Part shown: in pieces, positions 34,956-43,734 of the stretch
Position numbering within the stretch: the stretch's first letter is position 1
How the letters are laid out: every line of letters starts with the position of its first letter
From: Vermiculatibacterium agrestimuris
GTDB lineage: Bacteria > Bacillota > Clostridia > Oscillospirales > Oscillospiraceae
Direction of reading: 5' to 3'
DNA: 64,000 nucleotides
Assembly: GCF_943193085.1 (NCBI RefSeq)
Contig: NZ_CALPCU010000001.1
Span: 171,857-235,856 of the forward strand
Program-made: the position numbers and the translations under genes
Notes under the pieces: generated by a model
Database searches by the model: none
What the model was told of the DNA's origin: nothing
Seen by the model: only the letters and a program-made list of their open reading frames with translations

Positions 34956-35487
34956 ACGTTCTGGGATGGGCCTTGTTGTAAACGTCCTTCAGCTTGGGAT
35001 TGATGACCCGGGTATATACCTGCGTGGAAGAGATATCAGCATGCCCCAGCATTTCCTGAATGGAGTGAAGGTCGGCGCCGTTTTCCAACAGATGGGCCGC
35101 GAAGGAATGGCGCAGGGTGTGTGGGGTGATCTCCTTGAATAGCTCCACCTCTTTGCTGGTGAGGATCTGGGGCAGCTTGCGCTCCACCTTTTCCAGGGAG
35201 AGGCCCTTGGCGGGGTTGGCGGGGACGATCCCCTCCCGCTGGAGATAGGCGTAGAAGGATTTGAGAGAGGCGAGAGACCGGGTAACAGTAGCGTTGGACT
35301 TCCCCAGGCTCAATAAATATTTGGTGTAGCGATCCACATCGGATTGTGTGGCGCTCTCGGGAGAGACGCTTTCACTGGTGAGCCAATGGAGGTATTGACT
35401 GATATCGCGGACGTAGGAGCTGACGGTGTTTTCGGAAGAGCCCTTTTCCTCCGTCAAAAAGTGTTGGTAGGCAGCCAACAGATCCAT
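34954..35487 (-). pseudogene. XerD-like tyrosine recombinase with in-frame deletion of half the catalytic domain
   Basis: 177 aa against about 290-300 for intact XerC/D. Residues 1-95 are a normal core-binding domain (YQHFLTEEKGSSENTVSSYVRDISQYL). The catalytic domain starts with LPQILTSKEVELF and then passes straight into KEITPHTLRHSFAAHLLENGADL. About 110 residues carrying the first catalytic Arg (normally G-RVSEL) and the beta-hairpin Lys are gone, while HTLRH, GHADISSTQ and the Tyr of YTRV remain. The join is in frame near 35133-35145, so a stable product could be made, but it could not catalyse recombination alone. It follows spoIIM by 32 bp, the normal place of xerD in Bacillus-like genomes. 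Terminator present. Confidence 0.85.
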
Positions 35488-35519
35488 TTTCTCACCCTCT
35501 TCCTTTGCCAAAGTACCCT

Positions 35520-36149
35520 CTATTGGAGCATAACATTTGCGGCGCCCGTCACAAGAACGGGAACCAGATATCGCTCCAAAAGAAAGCCAAAACACACAGC
35601 GGCGGCACAAAAGCCGCTACGCAAAAAATAATCGCGATGGTATGGAAGCTCGCGCCTGCCCTGTCCCGGGGCGCGCAGCGCCAACCGCCAAGAGGCGTGA
35701 AGACTCTGGGCCGATAACAGGAAGAGGGCCGGAATCGAGAACAGACCGGGGATCCCCATCAGAAAGAATGCGATAGTGAGCCCTCGGCGTCCATAGGCTT
35801 GGGCAAAGGCAGCCACAGAAAAAGCCAGAAAGAACCCCCGGGCGGAGACCAGCGCCGGGATACCGAAGATCCCAAGGGCGGTGAATCCCAATAAAAAGAC
35901 CGCCAGGAACCAACGGAAGGTTCTCCACAATACCTCAACTGTGGACGGGGTGGTCATGGCCCCAGTCTGTGCCGCGGTGAGAAAGCTTTCCAGATAGATC
36001 TGCAAAGCCTCGGCGCCGCCCCCCGCCACACTTAAGGCAATCAGGCAGCCAGCCAGTCCTCCGAACGCAAAAAAGACCGCCGTAACGACAAGAGTTGGGG
36101 TGCCCTCTGTCGTCGGCGACCACCAGAATCCCGTAACTGCTCTTCCCAT
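35520..36149 (-). CDS. spoIIM: Stage II sporulation protein M
   Basis: 209 aa with about five membrane segments. SpoIIM works with SpoIID and SpoIIP in the mother-cell membrane to remodel peptidoglycan during engulfment. The DUF95-type pattern GIFGIPALVSARGFFLAFS and the terminal membrane segment are visible. ATG 36149 follows GGAGGTGAG at 8 bases; an ATG five codons earlier is less well placed. Confidence 0.9.
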   Translation of the reverse strand: MGRAVTGFWWSPTTEGTPTLVVTAVFFAFGGLAGCLIALSVAGGGAEALQIYLESFLTAAQTGAMTTPSTVEVLWRTFRWFLAVFLLGFTALGIFGIPALVSARGFFLAFSVAAFAQAYGRRGLTIAFFLMGIPGLFSIPALFLLSAQSLHASWRLALRAPGQGRRELPYHRDYFLRSGFCAAAVCFGFLLERYLVPVLVTGAANVMLQ

Positions 36150-36478
36150 GGCGCTCACCTCCATAGAAGAAATCTATGCCGGTGAGGACAAGACCATGCC
36201 TCCAGTGAAAACCGCATCGAACAGTGTAGCTCTATTTTAATCTACTTTCTTCTACAAAGCAAGCCCCTTTTGAAAAAAATTCATTATGTGGCAAAATTAT
36301 GTAAAATGAATTATGTCTACCTTTGACCTGAAAAGAAAGGAAGCGGAAAGCGGACAGATTCTAAATACAGCCCTCGGCACAATATAGGGCGTCCGAGAGC
36401 TGTACTTCACACAACATTTACTTTTCTTCTTTTATGTCACCATTGACAAACGCTTACAGTCACCCTTCCGAAAAAATG
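36150..36478. other. AT-rich intergenic stretch upstream of spoIIM
   Basis: No gene seen. It holds an inverted repeat AATTCATT (36278-36285) / AATGAATT (36305-36312) and a weak CTCGG/CCGAG hairpin near 36384-36402. The spoIIM promoter should be here; I could not identify a convincing sigma-E site. The base composition differs from the surrounding genes. Confidence 0.4.
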
Positions 36479-36916
36479 TCAACGCCGCCGCTTCTTTTTT
36501 TCCCGGACGCCGCCCCGGCGCCCCCCTCCCCCGATCAGGATCCCAGCGGCGGCGCCGCCGCAAAGGGCACCAAAAAGGAGACCCAGGGCGCCACTGTCCA
36601 GGGAGAAGGTGTCGAAGAGCAGCAGGCCGATGGTGAGCTGCAGAAGAAACAGTACCCCACCCACGGCCAGGCCAACAAAGAGTCCCCGTGTACCGCACCG
36701 GCGCACAGCGATCCCTCCTCCGCAGAAGCTGCCCAGTACGCAGGCTACCACCGTGAGCTGATAACGAATGGAGGCATCCAGAAGCCCCCGAGAGATGCCT
36801 ACGGCGGCCAGAAGCAGGAATCCAAGACACAGCAGGAGCGCCGCTCCGCCTCCCAGCAGAATACTCTTTCCATACCGTAAGAGCACGGCACCATGATCTT
36901 CCTCGTTTTTCCGCAT
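36479..36916 (-). CDS. TIGR04086 family membrane protein
   Basis: 145 aa with four predicted membrane helices (ILLGGGAALLLCLGFLLLAAV; LTVVACVLGSFCGGGIAV; GLFVGLAVGGVLFLLQLTIGLLL; ALGLLFGALCGGAAAGILIG) and a very basic C-terminus. The family sits beside yajC in many Clostridia and its function is unknown. ATG 36916 follows GGGGAGGG; that site lies in the terminator hairpin of yajC. Confidence 0.82.
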   Translation of the reverse strand: MRKNEEDHGAVLLRYGKSILLGGGAALLLCLGFLLLAAVGISRGLLDASIRYQLTVVACVLGSFCGGGIAVRRCGTRGLFVGLAVGGVLFLLQLTIGLLLFDTFSLDSGALGLLFGALCGGAAAGILIGGGGRRGGVREKKKRRR

Positions 36917-36917
36917 A

Positions 36918-36974
36918 AAAAATACCCTCCCCACACGGATGTTTTCATCACATCCTATGCGGAGAGGGTATTTA
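36918..36974 (-). terminator. Terminator after yajC, overlapping the next ribosome binding site
   Basis: Imperfect long hairpin pairing ATACCCTCTCCGCA with TGTGGGGAGGGTAT through ACATCC/GGATGT, followed on the minus strand by TTTTTT. Its 3' arm contains the GGGGAGGG that precedes the TIGR04086 gene. Confidence 0.75.
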
Positions 36975-36989
36975 GCATGTCTACCGATC

Positions 36990-37271
36990 TTATTTGGCGG
37001 CGGTTTCGGTGGTCTGGGCGCCCTTGCTGGATACAGCCCACTTGGTGAACTCGATGCGGACACGGTCAGCGCCGGTCTCGATGACGATGGTGTTCTCCTT
37101 CACAGCGCATACGGTGCCGACAATGCCGCCGATGCTGGTGATCACGTCCCCTACCTGAAGGTTGGAGCGCATCTCCTCCGCTTCCTTCTTCCGCTTGTTT
37201 TCCGGGCGGATCAGCATGAAGTAGAAGATGGCGATCATTACCACCAGCATGATAATAGTCATGTAATCCAA
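36990..37271 (-). CDS. yajC: Preprotein translocase subunit YajC
   Basis: 93 aa. Small single-span membrane partner of SecDF. One membrane helix (IIMLVVMIAIFYFMLI) is followed by the conserved RPENKRKKEAEEMRSNLQVGDVITSIGGIVGTV. TTG 37271 has GGAGGG 8 bases upstream and is preferred; ATG 37262 is 17 bases from it. It lies after tgt. Confidence 0.93.
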   Translation of the reverse strand: MDYMTIIMLVVMIAIFYFMLIRPENKRKKEAEEMRSNLQVGDVITSIGGIVGTVCAVKENTIVIETGADRVRIEFTKWAVSSKGAQTTETAAK

Positions 37272-37366
37272 AATAAATTCCCTCCAAAAATAATTTTGAA
37301 CTATTTGTGCAATAATGCCAGTATAGCCTAAACCTGTCTGTTTTGCAAGTCTTTCCCAAAAGAAAC

Positions 37367-38497
37367 TCAGATTTTTCCGTCCAGCTTCCCGGAATACTCC
37401 CGGCGGAAGGCGGCAAACTCCCCGGCGTCCAGGGCGGCGCGGATGCGCTCCATGAGGGTGTTGTAAAAATAGAGGTTGTGGAGCACGGCCAGGCGCATAG
37501 CCAGCATCTCCCCCGCTACAAAGAGGTGGCGCAGGTAAGCGCGGGAGAAGTGCTGACAGGCGGGACAATGGCAGGTGGGGTCGATGGGAGAATCGTCCAG
37601 CTTATACTTCTCATTTTTTAGGTTGATGGAGCCCTCCCAGGTGTAGAGCTTTCCGTGGCGGGCGTTCCGGGCAGGCATGACGCAGTCGAAAAAGTCTACG
37701 CCCCGCGCCACCGCCTCAATGATGTTGGAGGGCGTGCCCACCCCCATGAGATACCGGGGCTTGTCCGTCGGCATATGGGGTTCTACCGCGTCGATGATGT
37801 CGTACATTACCTGGGTGGGCTCCCCCACCGCCAAGCCTCCGATGGCGTAGCCGTCACAGTCGATTTTCCGGATCTCCTCCATGTGCCAGATCCGCAGATC
37901 GGGGTATGTGGCCCCCTGGTTGATGCCAAAAAGCATCTGCTGCGGGTTTACAACATCTGGCAAGGAGTTTAACTTGTCGTGCTCTGCTTTGCAGCGCTCC
38001 AACCACCGAACCGTCCGCTCGCAGGAGGCTTTGGCATAGTCGTATTCTGCGGGGTTCTCCACACACTCATCAAAGGCCATGGCCACATCGCTGCCCAGAT
38101 GAGACTGGATCTGCATGGATTCCTCGGGGCCCATGAAAATTTTCCTGCCGTCGATGTGGGAGGAAAAATAGACCCCCTCCTCCTTTATCTTCCGGAGTCC
38201 GGCCAGAGAGAAGACCTGAAAGCCGCCGGAATCGGTAAGGATAGGGCTCGACCAATCCATAAATTTATGGAGGCCGCCCAGCTGGCGTACCACATCGTCC
38301 CCGGGCCGCAGGTGGAGGTGATAAGTGTTGGAAAGCTCGATTTGACAGCCGATGGCCTTCAGATCGTGGGCGGATACCGCCCCTTTGATCGCCCCCTGCG
38401 TCCCCACATTCATGAATACAGGGGTTTGGGCGGTGCCGTGGGCGCAGGTGAAAACGCCCCGCCGGGCCCGTCCTTCGGTTTTTATTACTTCAAACAC
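37367..38497 (-). CDS. tgt: Queuine/preQ1 tRNA-ribosyltransferase
   Basis: 376 aa, full length. It exchanges guanine 34 of GUN-anticodon tRNAs for preQ1, which QueA then modifies. The catalytic region LTDSGGFQVFSL, the substrate-binding GGLAVGE, the second Asp in GVDFFDCVMPARNARHG and the zinc site CHCPACQHF...H are present. The start is GTG with AAAGGAG 7 bases upstream. It forms an operon with queA and a TfoX-like gene. Confidence 0.97.
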   Translation of the reverse strand: MFEVIKTEGRARRGVFTCAHGTAQTPVFMNVGTQGAIKGAVSAHDLKAIGCQIELSNTYHLHLRPGDDVVRQLGGLHKFMDWSSPILTDSGGFQVFSLAGLRKIKEEGVYFSSHIDGRKIFMGPEESMQIQSHLGSDVAMAFDECVENPAEYDYAKASCERTVRWLERCKAEHDKLNSLPDVVNPQQMLFGINQGATYPDLRIWHMEEIRKIDCDGYAIGGLAVGEPTQVMYDIIDAVEPHMPTDKPRYLMGVGTPSNIIEAVARGVDFFDCVMPARNARHGKLYTWEGSINLKNEKYKLDDSPIDPTCHCPACQHFSRAYLRHLFVAGEMLAMRLAVLHNLYFYNTLMERIRAALDAGEFAAFRREYSGKLDGKI

Positions 38498-38509
38498 AGG
38501 AAAACTCCT

Positions 38510-38764
38510 TTACTTATGGGAATTGAAGAAGGACTTCAAAGCCGCTTTTCGCTCCGGAGGCAGTTCCTTTTTGGGAACACCCGCCTCCGCGCCAGCCAGA
38601 GCCTGAAGCTGGTGGAGGCAGGCGCCGGCGTCCACCTGTAAACGGATCCGAAGCCAAATCTCCTCCGCCCCCAGTGACCGTAGCGCCTCCGGGGTCTCCA
38701 CGCCGACTTTTTTGAGGTTGTCAGCCAGCACCGGGCCGATGTTGGGAAGCTCGGTCAGTTTCAT
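38510..38764 (-). CDS. TfoX/Sxy C-terminal domain protein
   Basis: 84 aa. It consists only of the TfoX C-terminal helical domain (LTELPNIGPVLADNLKKVGVETPEALRSLGAEEIW). The full protein regulates competence in Haemophilus, but stand-alone short forms in Firmicutes have no proven role. It sits between queA and tgt with short gaps (13 and 12 bp), so it is cotranscribed with queuosine genes. Confidence 0.88.
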   Translation of the reverse strand: MKLTELPNIGPVLADNLKKVGVETPEALRSLGAEEIWLRIRLQVDAGACLHQLQALAGAEAGVPKKELPPERKAALKSFFNSHK

Positions 38765-38777
38765 GATCCACCCTCCT

Positions 38778-39806
38778 TTACGAGATGAACATGGCGTCTC
38801 CGAAGGAGAAGAAGCGATATCGCTCCTTTACCGCCTCCTGATAAGCTGCCAGCACATTTTCCCGGCCCGCCAGAGCGGAGACCAGCATAATGAGGGTGCT
38901 CTCCGGCAGGTGGAAATTGGTGATAAGCGCGTCCAGGGCCTTGAATCGGTAGCCGGGATAGATGTATATGTTTGTCCATCCAGCGCTTTCCTTCAGCTCT
39001 CCATTCTCCCCTGCCCAGCTTTCGATGGTGCGGCAGGAGGTAGTGCCCACGCAGATGACCCGGCCGCCATTTTTTTTGGTCTGATTGATGATATCGGCGG
39101 TTTGGGCGGAGATCATGCAGTATTCTGCGTGCATCTCATGCTCCAACGGGTCGTCCTCCTTCACCGGGCGGAAGGTGCCGAGGCCCACATGGAGTGTTAC
39201 GTAGCAGACCTTTACACCCATTTGCTCCACCTGCGTCAAAAGCTCTTTGGTGAAGTGGAGGCCGGCAGTGGGTGCGGCGGCGGAGCCCACCTCCCGGGAG
39301 TAGACTGTCTGATACCGCTCGGGGTCGTTCAGCTCTTCTTTGATATAGGGTGGTAGAGGCATTTTGCCCAGCCGCTCCAGGATCTCCAGAAAGATCCCCT
39401 CATAGTGGAACTCCACGATACGGTTTCCGCCGGGGAGCGCCTCCAATACTGTGGCGGAGAGGAGAGTGCCGTCTCCAAAGGAGAGCTTTTGGCCCGGCTT
39501 CAGCTTCCGGCCCGGCCGAACCAGACATTCCCACCGCTTCTCTCCCCGGTCGATGAGCAGCAAGACCTCTGCCACGCCGCCGGAGGGCTCCCGGTGGCCC
39601 AAAAGTCGGGCGGGGAGCACTCGGGAGTCGTTGAGCACCAGGCAGTCGCCTGGCCGGAGGAACTGGGGCAGCTCATAGAAATGCCTGTGCTGGGTCTCCC
39701 CTGTCGCCTTATCCAGAAGCATGAGACGGGAACCATCCCGACGTGCCAACGGAGTCTGGGCAATGAGCTCCGGAGGCAGATCATAATAAAAATCCGAGGT
39801 TTTCAT
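38778..39806 (-). CDS. queA: S-adenosylmethionine:tRNA ribosyltransferase-isomerase
   Basis: 342 aa. It makes epoxyqueuosine from preQ1-tRNA using the ribosyl group of SAM. Family motifs are FYYDLPPELIAQTPLARRDGSRL, LVLNDSRVLPARL, PLPPYI, GSAAAPTAGLHFT and TNFHLPESTLIMLVSAL. ATG 39806 follows AAGGGAA; an earlier in-frame ATG lacks a site. Next to tgt, which acts just before it. Confidence 0.97.
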   Translation of the reverse strand: MKTSDFYYDLPPELIAQTPLARRDGSRLMLLDKATGETQHRHFYELPQFLRPGDCLVLNDSRVLPARLLGHREPSGGVAEVLLLIDRGEKRWECLVRPGRKLKPGQKLSFGDGTLLSATVLEALPGGNRIVEFHYEGIFLEILERLGKMPLPPYIKEELNDPERYQTVYSREVGSAAAPTAGLHFTKELLTQVEQMGVKVCYVTLHVGLGTFRPVKEDDPLEHEMHAEYCMISAQTADIINQTKKNGGRVICVGTTSCRTIESWAGENGELKESAGWTNIYIYPGYRFKALDALITNFHLPESTLIMLVSALAGRENVLAAYQEAVKERYRFFSFGDAMFIS

Positions 39807-39822
39807 AGAAAAGTTCCCTTTT

Positions 39823-41508
39823 TTAATAGATTTCCACACCGGGATAGTAAAATTTTAAAATTTCATCAAAGGTCTTACCCTGCTGCGCCATAGCATAGGC
39901 CCCCCACTGGCTCATCCCCACGTGGTGCCCCCAGCCGGAGCTCTGAACGGTAAAGGCCGCATCCCCGGTAGTCGTCCCCCCCACGGGGGCGGGCAGGTAC
40001 TGAACACCGCTGCCGGTGATGACATAGGGATTACCGGAGAGCTTTCTGGTACTGCCGTCTCCGCCGATGGCATAAACTCCGCTCATAGAGGAGATAGTCC
40101 CTCCGCCGTCGGTGTAGTATGGCTCTGCCGTGGTTCCGCCCGACTTGGTAACGGTGTAGTGCATAGAGTATAGGCCCAAAATAGTTCGGACAGACTCCCG
40201 GGTAAAGGGAAAGGTCTTCCCAATTGCGTCCGTAAAGGCAATAGACTTTACGTTTCCTGTGGGCGTGGTCTCGGTGATCTGAAAGTCCACAATGGTGGCG
40301 CAGTTGTAGTTCTTGCCTTGGAGGATGCGGGTGATCTCCGCACCGGTAAAGGTCTGCGTATGGTTCCAATAGGGGATCTTGTCCGAGATAGTGGCCTCAT
40401 AGGGATCCACCACACCGCACAGGTAGGGGATCTGTTCGTTGCCGCTCCATACGTTGCGGACGTTCTCCGTGGCGCCGCCGTCAGAGGAGAAATAATAGGT
40501 CTGGGCCAGTTCCCCGTCGTACCAGGCCCGCAGCCCCGCCGTTTCGGCCACAGCCTGGGCGGTACGCTCACCGGTGTTGGCCATGCCGAAATAGACCTGA
40601 CAGTGGGTAGTGGAGCAGATGTCGAAGCCTTGAGAGCCGTGGCGGTTTGCTCTGGTCTCATAGTAGCACCGGGAGGCAACAGCCTGGGCCTTCAGGGCCT
40701 CCAGGGGCCAGCTCCGGCTCATTTCCCGCGAGATGACACATTCTGTGTAGTCTTCGAAGTCTACCACATTGACGACGGTAAGGTCTCCCCCGCTCACCCG
40801 GCGGAACAGAAACGCCCCGTAATAGCGGTTGCTGCGGAAATATGTGGTGGACTTGACGCTGTCGTCCAGGCCGGGGTCAACGGTGAGGGAGCGTTCGCTT
40901 CCACCGTCAAACTGGAACAGGACGGTGGAGGTGCCGGTCTTTACCACGGAGACGCCATATGAACTGGTGCCCACCACCGTCCCTCCCGCTGTCTCTGCGG
41001 CGGTCTGCGCCTCGGCCTGCGTGGTGTAGGCCCCCAGGCGAACCTGCCACTCTCCGCTGATCCAGGCGGGAAAACCGCCCACAGCCTGGGCCTGGGCCAG
41101 GGCGTCCTCAAAGGTGGTCAAAACTGCTTCGGCGGGGAGCTGAACGTGCCAGCAGCCCACCGCGATGTCAGAGGAAATATTGCTGGAATAGCATTTGAGA
41201 GAGTCGCTGTATTTGGAGTCGATGCCGTACCAGACATTCTGAGTCTTGACCACGGAGATGCCGGTCTCGGAGGTATAGCCCAGAGGGACAAAGACACGAT
41301 CCTCATCCAAGTAGCCCAGACGGTAGCCGGAGCCGGCGTCATTTGCCAGGTTGGCGCCCCCCAAGGCGGTAGTGCCGTAAGCTAAGCCCACGAATACAGG
41401 TGGGGTGACGCGCCCGATCCCGGCGGACTCTGTCGCCTGAGCGGCGGGAAAGGCTGCGGCGATGGATAGCGTCAGCGCGCATAGCACAGATAACCATTTA
41501 CGTTTCAT
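39823..41508 (-). CDS. SpoIID/LytB domain protein, exported, with SPOR-like segment
   Basis: 561 aa. A signal peptide (MKRKWLSVLCALTLSIAAAFPAAQA) is followed by a region of unknown fold. A SPOR-like segment lies at about 152-182 (WQVRLGAYTTQAEAQTAA), and the SpoIID domain from about 230 (VVDFEDYTECVISREMSRSWPLEALKAQAVASRCYYE). The SpoIID catalytic acid is the Glu in this stretch, and the end GWGHHVGMSQWGAYAMAQQG is typical. It should cleave glycan strands as a lytic transglycosylase. The long size and SPOR part set it apart from classical SpoIID, so a wall role outside engulfment is possible. It overlaps nothing and is 16 bp from queA. Confidence 0.9.
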   Translation of the reverse strand: MKRKWLSVLCALTLSIAAAFPAAQATESAGIGRVTPPVFVGLAYGTTALGGANLANDAGSGYRLGYLDEDRVFVPLGYTSETGISVVKTQNVWYGIDSKYSDSLKCYSSNISSDIAVGCWHVQLPAEAVLTTFEDALAQAQAVGGFPAWISGEWQVRLGAYTTQAEAQTAAETAGGTVVGTSSYGVSVVKTGTSTVLFQFDGGSERSLTVDPGLDDSVKSTTYFRSNRYYGAFLFRRVSGGDLTVVNVVDFEDYTECVISREMSRSWPLEALKAQAVASRCYYETRANRHGSQGFDICSTTHCQVYFGMANTGERTAQAVAETAGLRAWYDGELAQTYYFSSDGGATENVRNVWSGNEQIPYLCGVVDPYEATISDKIPYWNHTQTFTGAEITRILQGKNYNCATIVDFQITETTPTGNVKSIAFTDAIGKTFPFTRESVRTILGLYSMHYTVTKSGGTTAEPYYTDGGGTISSMSGVYAIGGDGSTRKLSGNPYVITGSGVQYLPAPVGGTTTGDAAFTVQSSGWGHHVGMSQWGAYAMAQQGKTFDEILKFYYPGVEIY

Positions 41509-41529
41509 GGCGTACTCCTTTATTATGTA

Positions 41530-41559
41530 TTGACACTGCCGGCCCGTTTGTGGTAGTAT
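41530..41559 (+). promoter_or_regulatory. asd-dapA-dapB promoter
   Basis: TTGACA (41530-41535), 18-bp spacer, TAGTAT (41554-41559). The leader would be about 140 nt. Confidence 0.65.
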
Positions 41560-41625
41560 CAAAAAAACTTATTTAAGCGGTGCGTGAGATGGGACGAGAC
41601 CATGCTGTCTTTGACATTATAATAC

Positions 41626-41659
41626 AAAATCAGCCGCTGGTAAAGCCGCTGATTTTTTC
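41626..41659 (+). promoter_or_regulatory. Terminator-like hairpin in the asd leader
   Basis: AAAATCAGC (41626-41634) pairs with GCTGATTTT (41648-41656), followed by TTCTTTTTC. An AGCGGT at about 41575 could pair with either GCCGCT copy in the hairpin, giving an alternative fold. It may be an attenuator of lysine-pathway genes; it does not match the lysine riboswitch. Confidence 0.45.
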
Positions 41660-41704
41660 TTTTTCACTGCGTATATATGGAATAAGATTTGGAGGTAGAT
41701 TGCA

Positions 41705-42793
41705 ATGGAAAAATTCAAGGTAGGTATCATTGGCTGTACGGGCATGGTGGGGCAGCGGTTCATCACCCTGACCTGCGGGCATCCCTGGTTTGAACTCACT
41801 GCTCTGGCCGCCAGTGCCCGCAGTGCGGGCAAGCCCTATGGTGAGGCGGTTGCGGGCCGCTGGAAGCTGGAAGTGCCCATGCCCGACGCAGTCAAGGATA
41901 TGCCGGTGCTGGACGCCGAGGCAGACCTGGAGACGATCGCGGGTCAGGTGGATTTCGTCTTCTCTGCCGTGGATATGAAAAAGGAAGAGATCAAGGCGCT
42001 GGAGGAGGCATATGCGAAAGCGGAATGCCCGGTGGTATCCAACAACTCCGCCCACCGCTGGACGCCCGATGTGCCTATGGTGGTGCCGGAGCTGAACCCG
42101 GAGCATCTGGACGTTATCCCCGCCCAGCGCAAGCGGTTGGGCACCAAGCGGGGGTTCATCGCCGTCAAATCCAACTGCTCCATCCAGTCCTACGCTCCCG
42201 CCCTCTCCCCTCTGCGGGAAAAATTCGGACTGGAGAAGGTATTGGCCTGCACCTATCAGGCCATTTCCGGTGCGGGCAAGAATTTTGAGACTTGGCCCGA
42301 GATGGTGGACAATCTGATCCCCTATATTGGCGGCGAGGAGGAAAAGAGCGAGCAGGAGCCGCTGAAGGTCTGGGGCAAGGTGGAAAATGGCGTCATCGTC
42401 AATGCGGAAAGCCCCTCCATTACCGCCCAATGTCTTCGGGTACCTGTGACCAACGGCCACACCGCGGCTGTCTTTGTCACATTCAGGAAAAAGCCCTCTA
42501 TGGAGGAGATGAAAGAGATTTGGGCCAACTTCAAGGGAGTGCCCCAGGAATTGGGCCTGCCCATGGCGCCCAAGCAGTTCTTCCATTACTTTGAAGAGCC
42601 TGACCGGCCGCAGGCCAAGCTGGATCGGGATCTGGAAAAGGGCATGGCCATCTCCATCGGCCGCCTTCGTCCCGACACCCAATATGATTACAAATTCGTG
42701 TGTTTGTCCCACAACACGCTCCGGGGCGCCGCCGGCGGGGCGGTAGAACTGGCGGAGCTCCTCTGCGCCAAGGGCTATATGGATCGGAAATAA
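41705..42793 (+). CDS. asd: Aspartate-semialdehyde dehydrogenase, archaeal/fungal type
   Basis: 362 aa. It reduces aspartyl phosphate to aspartate semialdehyde at the branch to lysine, threonine and methionine. NADP-binding GIIGCTGMVGQRF opens it, and the catalytic Cys is in KSNCSIQSYAPAL. The AISGAGKNFE and PITAQCLRVPVTNGHTA segments, and the length, fit the archaeal/fungal class rather than the enterobacterial one. GGAGGT precedes ATG 41705. First gene of the asd-dapA-dapB operon. Confidence 0.96.
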   Translation: MEKFKVGIIGCTGMVGQRFITLTCGHPWFELTALAASARSAGKPYGEAVAGRWKLEVPMPDAVKDMPVLDAEADLETIAGQVDFVFSAVDMKKEEIKALEEAYAKAECPVVSNNSAHRWTPDVPMVVPELNPEHLDVIPAQRKRLGTKRGFIAVKSNCSIQSYAPALSPLREKFGLEKVLACTYQAISGAGKNFETWPEMVDNLIPYIGGEEEKSEQEPLKVWGKVENGVIVNAESPSITAQCLRVPVTNGHTAAVFVTFRKKPSMEEMKEIWANFKGVPQELGLPMAPKQFFHYFEEPDRPQAKLDRDLEKGMAISIGRLRPDTQYDYKFVCLSHNTLRGAAGGAVELAELLCAKGYMDRK

Positions 42794-42821
42794 TTCTGGC
42801 AGCCAGAAAGGATTGATCTTC

Positions 42822-43712
42822 ATGCGGGAACCTGTATTCAGCGGAGCCTGTACTGCAATCGTCACCCCCTTTGACAGCAGCGGCGCGGTAAATTATGAGG
42901 CGTTCGGCGCGCTTATTGAGGAGCAGATCGCCGCCGGCATCGATGCCATTTGTGTCTGCGGCACCACCGGCGAGAGCGCGACGATGTCCATTCGGGAACA
43001 CATCGCCGTGGTAGAGTACTGTGTCAAGCGGGTGGATCACCGGGTGAAGGTGGTGGCCGGCGCAGGCAGCAACGATACCTCTGCGGCCGTCTATCTCTCC
43101 CAGCACGCACAGGATTCCGGGGCGGACGCCCTTTTGCTGGTGACGCCCTATTACAACAAGGCCACCCAGAGCGGTCTTATCAAGCATTACGAATATATCG
43201 CCGACCGGGTGGAGCTGCCCATTATCCTCTACAACGTGCCTTCCCGTACCGGGGTGAGCTTTACGGCAGAAACCTATAAAAAGCTGTCGGAAAATCCCAA
43301 GATCAACGGGGTAAAGGAGGCCAGCGGTAACTTTTCTCTGCTGGCGCACACCCGCTTCCTGTGCGGGAATGACTTCTATATTTGGTCCGGCAATGACGAC
43401 CAGGTAGTGCCCATGATGAGTCTGGGCGCCCAGGGAGTCATCTCGGTGGCCGCCAACATTGTTCCTCAGGTGATGGTGCGTATGAGCCACCTGTGCCTGG
43501 CGGACGACTTTGCCGCCGCCTCCAAGCTCCAAATTGAGTATATGGACTTCATAGACGCGCTCTTTGTGGACGTAAATCCCATCCCTATCAAAACCGCCCT
43601 CAATCTGACCGGGCGGAACATGGGCGGCCTGCGGCTTCCCCTGTGCGATATGACGCCGGAGCATTTGGAGCTGCTGCGCTCTTCCATGGTGCGCATGGGC
43701 CTGCTGGCCTGA
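42822..43712 (+). CDS. dapA: 4-hydroxy-tetrahydrodipicolinate synthase
   Basis: 296 aa. It condenses pyruvate with aspartate semialdehyde. The TIM-barrel has GTTGESATM, the Tyr in YNVPSRTG and the Schiff-base Lys in GVKEASG (about residue 164). ATG 42822 follows AAAGGA at 9 bases; a TTG 9 bases upstream is worse. 28 bp after asd and 22 bp before dapB. Confidence 0.97.
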   Translation: MREPVFSGACTAIVTPFDSSGAVNYEAFGALIEEQIAAGIDAICVCGTTGESATMSIREHIAVVEYCVKRVDHRVKVVAGAGSNDTSAAVYLSQHAQDSGADALLLVTPYYNKATQSGLIKHYEYIADRVELPIILYNVPSRTGVSFTAETYKKLSENPKINGVKEASGNFSLLAHTRFLCGNDFYIWSGNDDQVVPMMSLGAQGVISVAANIVPQVMVRMSHLCLADDFAAASKLQIEYMDFIDALFVDVNPIPIKTALNLTGRNMGGLRLPLCDMTPEHLELLRSSMVRMGLLA

Positions 43713-43734
43713 AGATCGGAAAGGACGTTTTACT

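Noticed and set aside
41560..41704. Lysine riboswitch upstream of asd
   Set aside because: The leader is too short and lacks the conserved core; only a simple hairpin is present.
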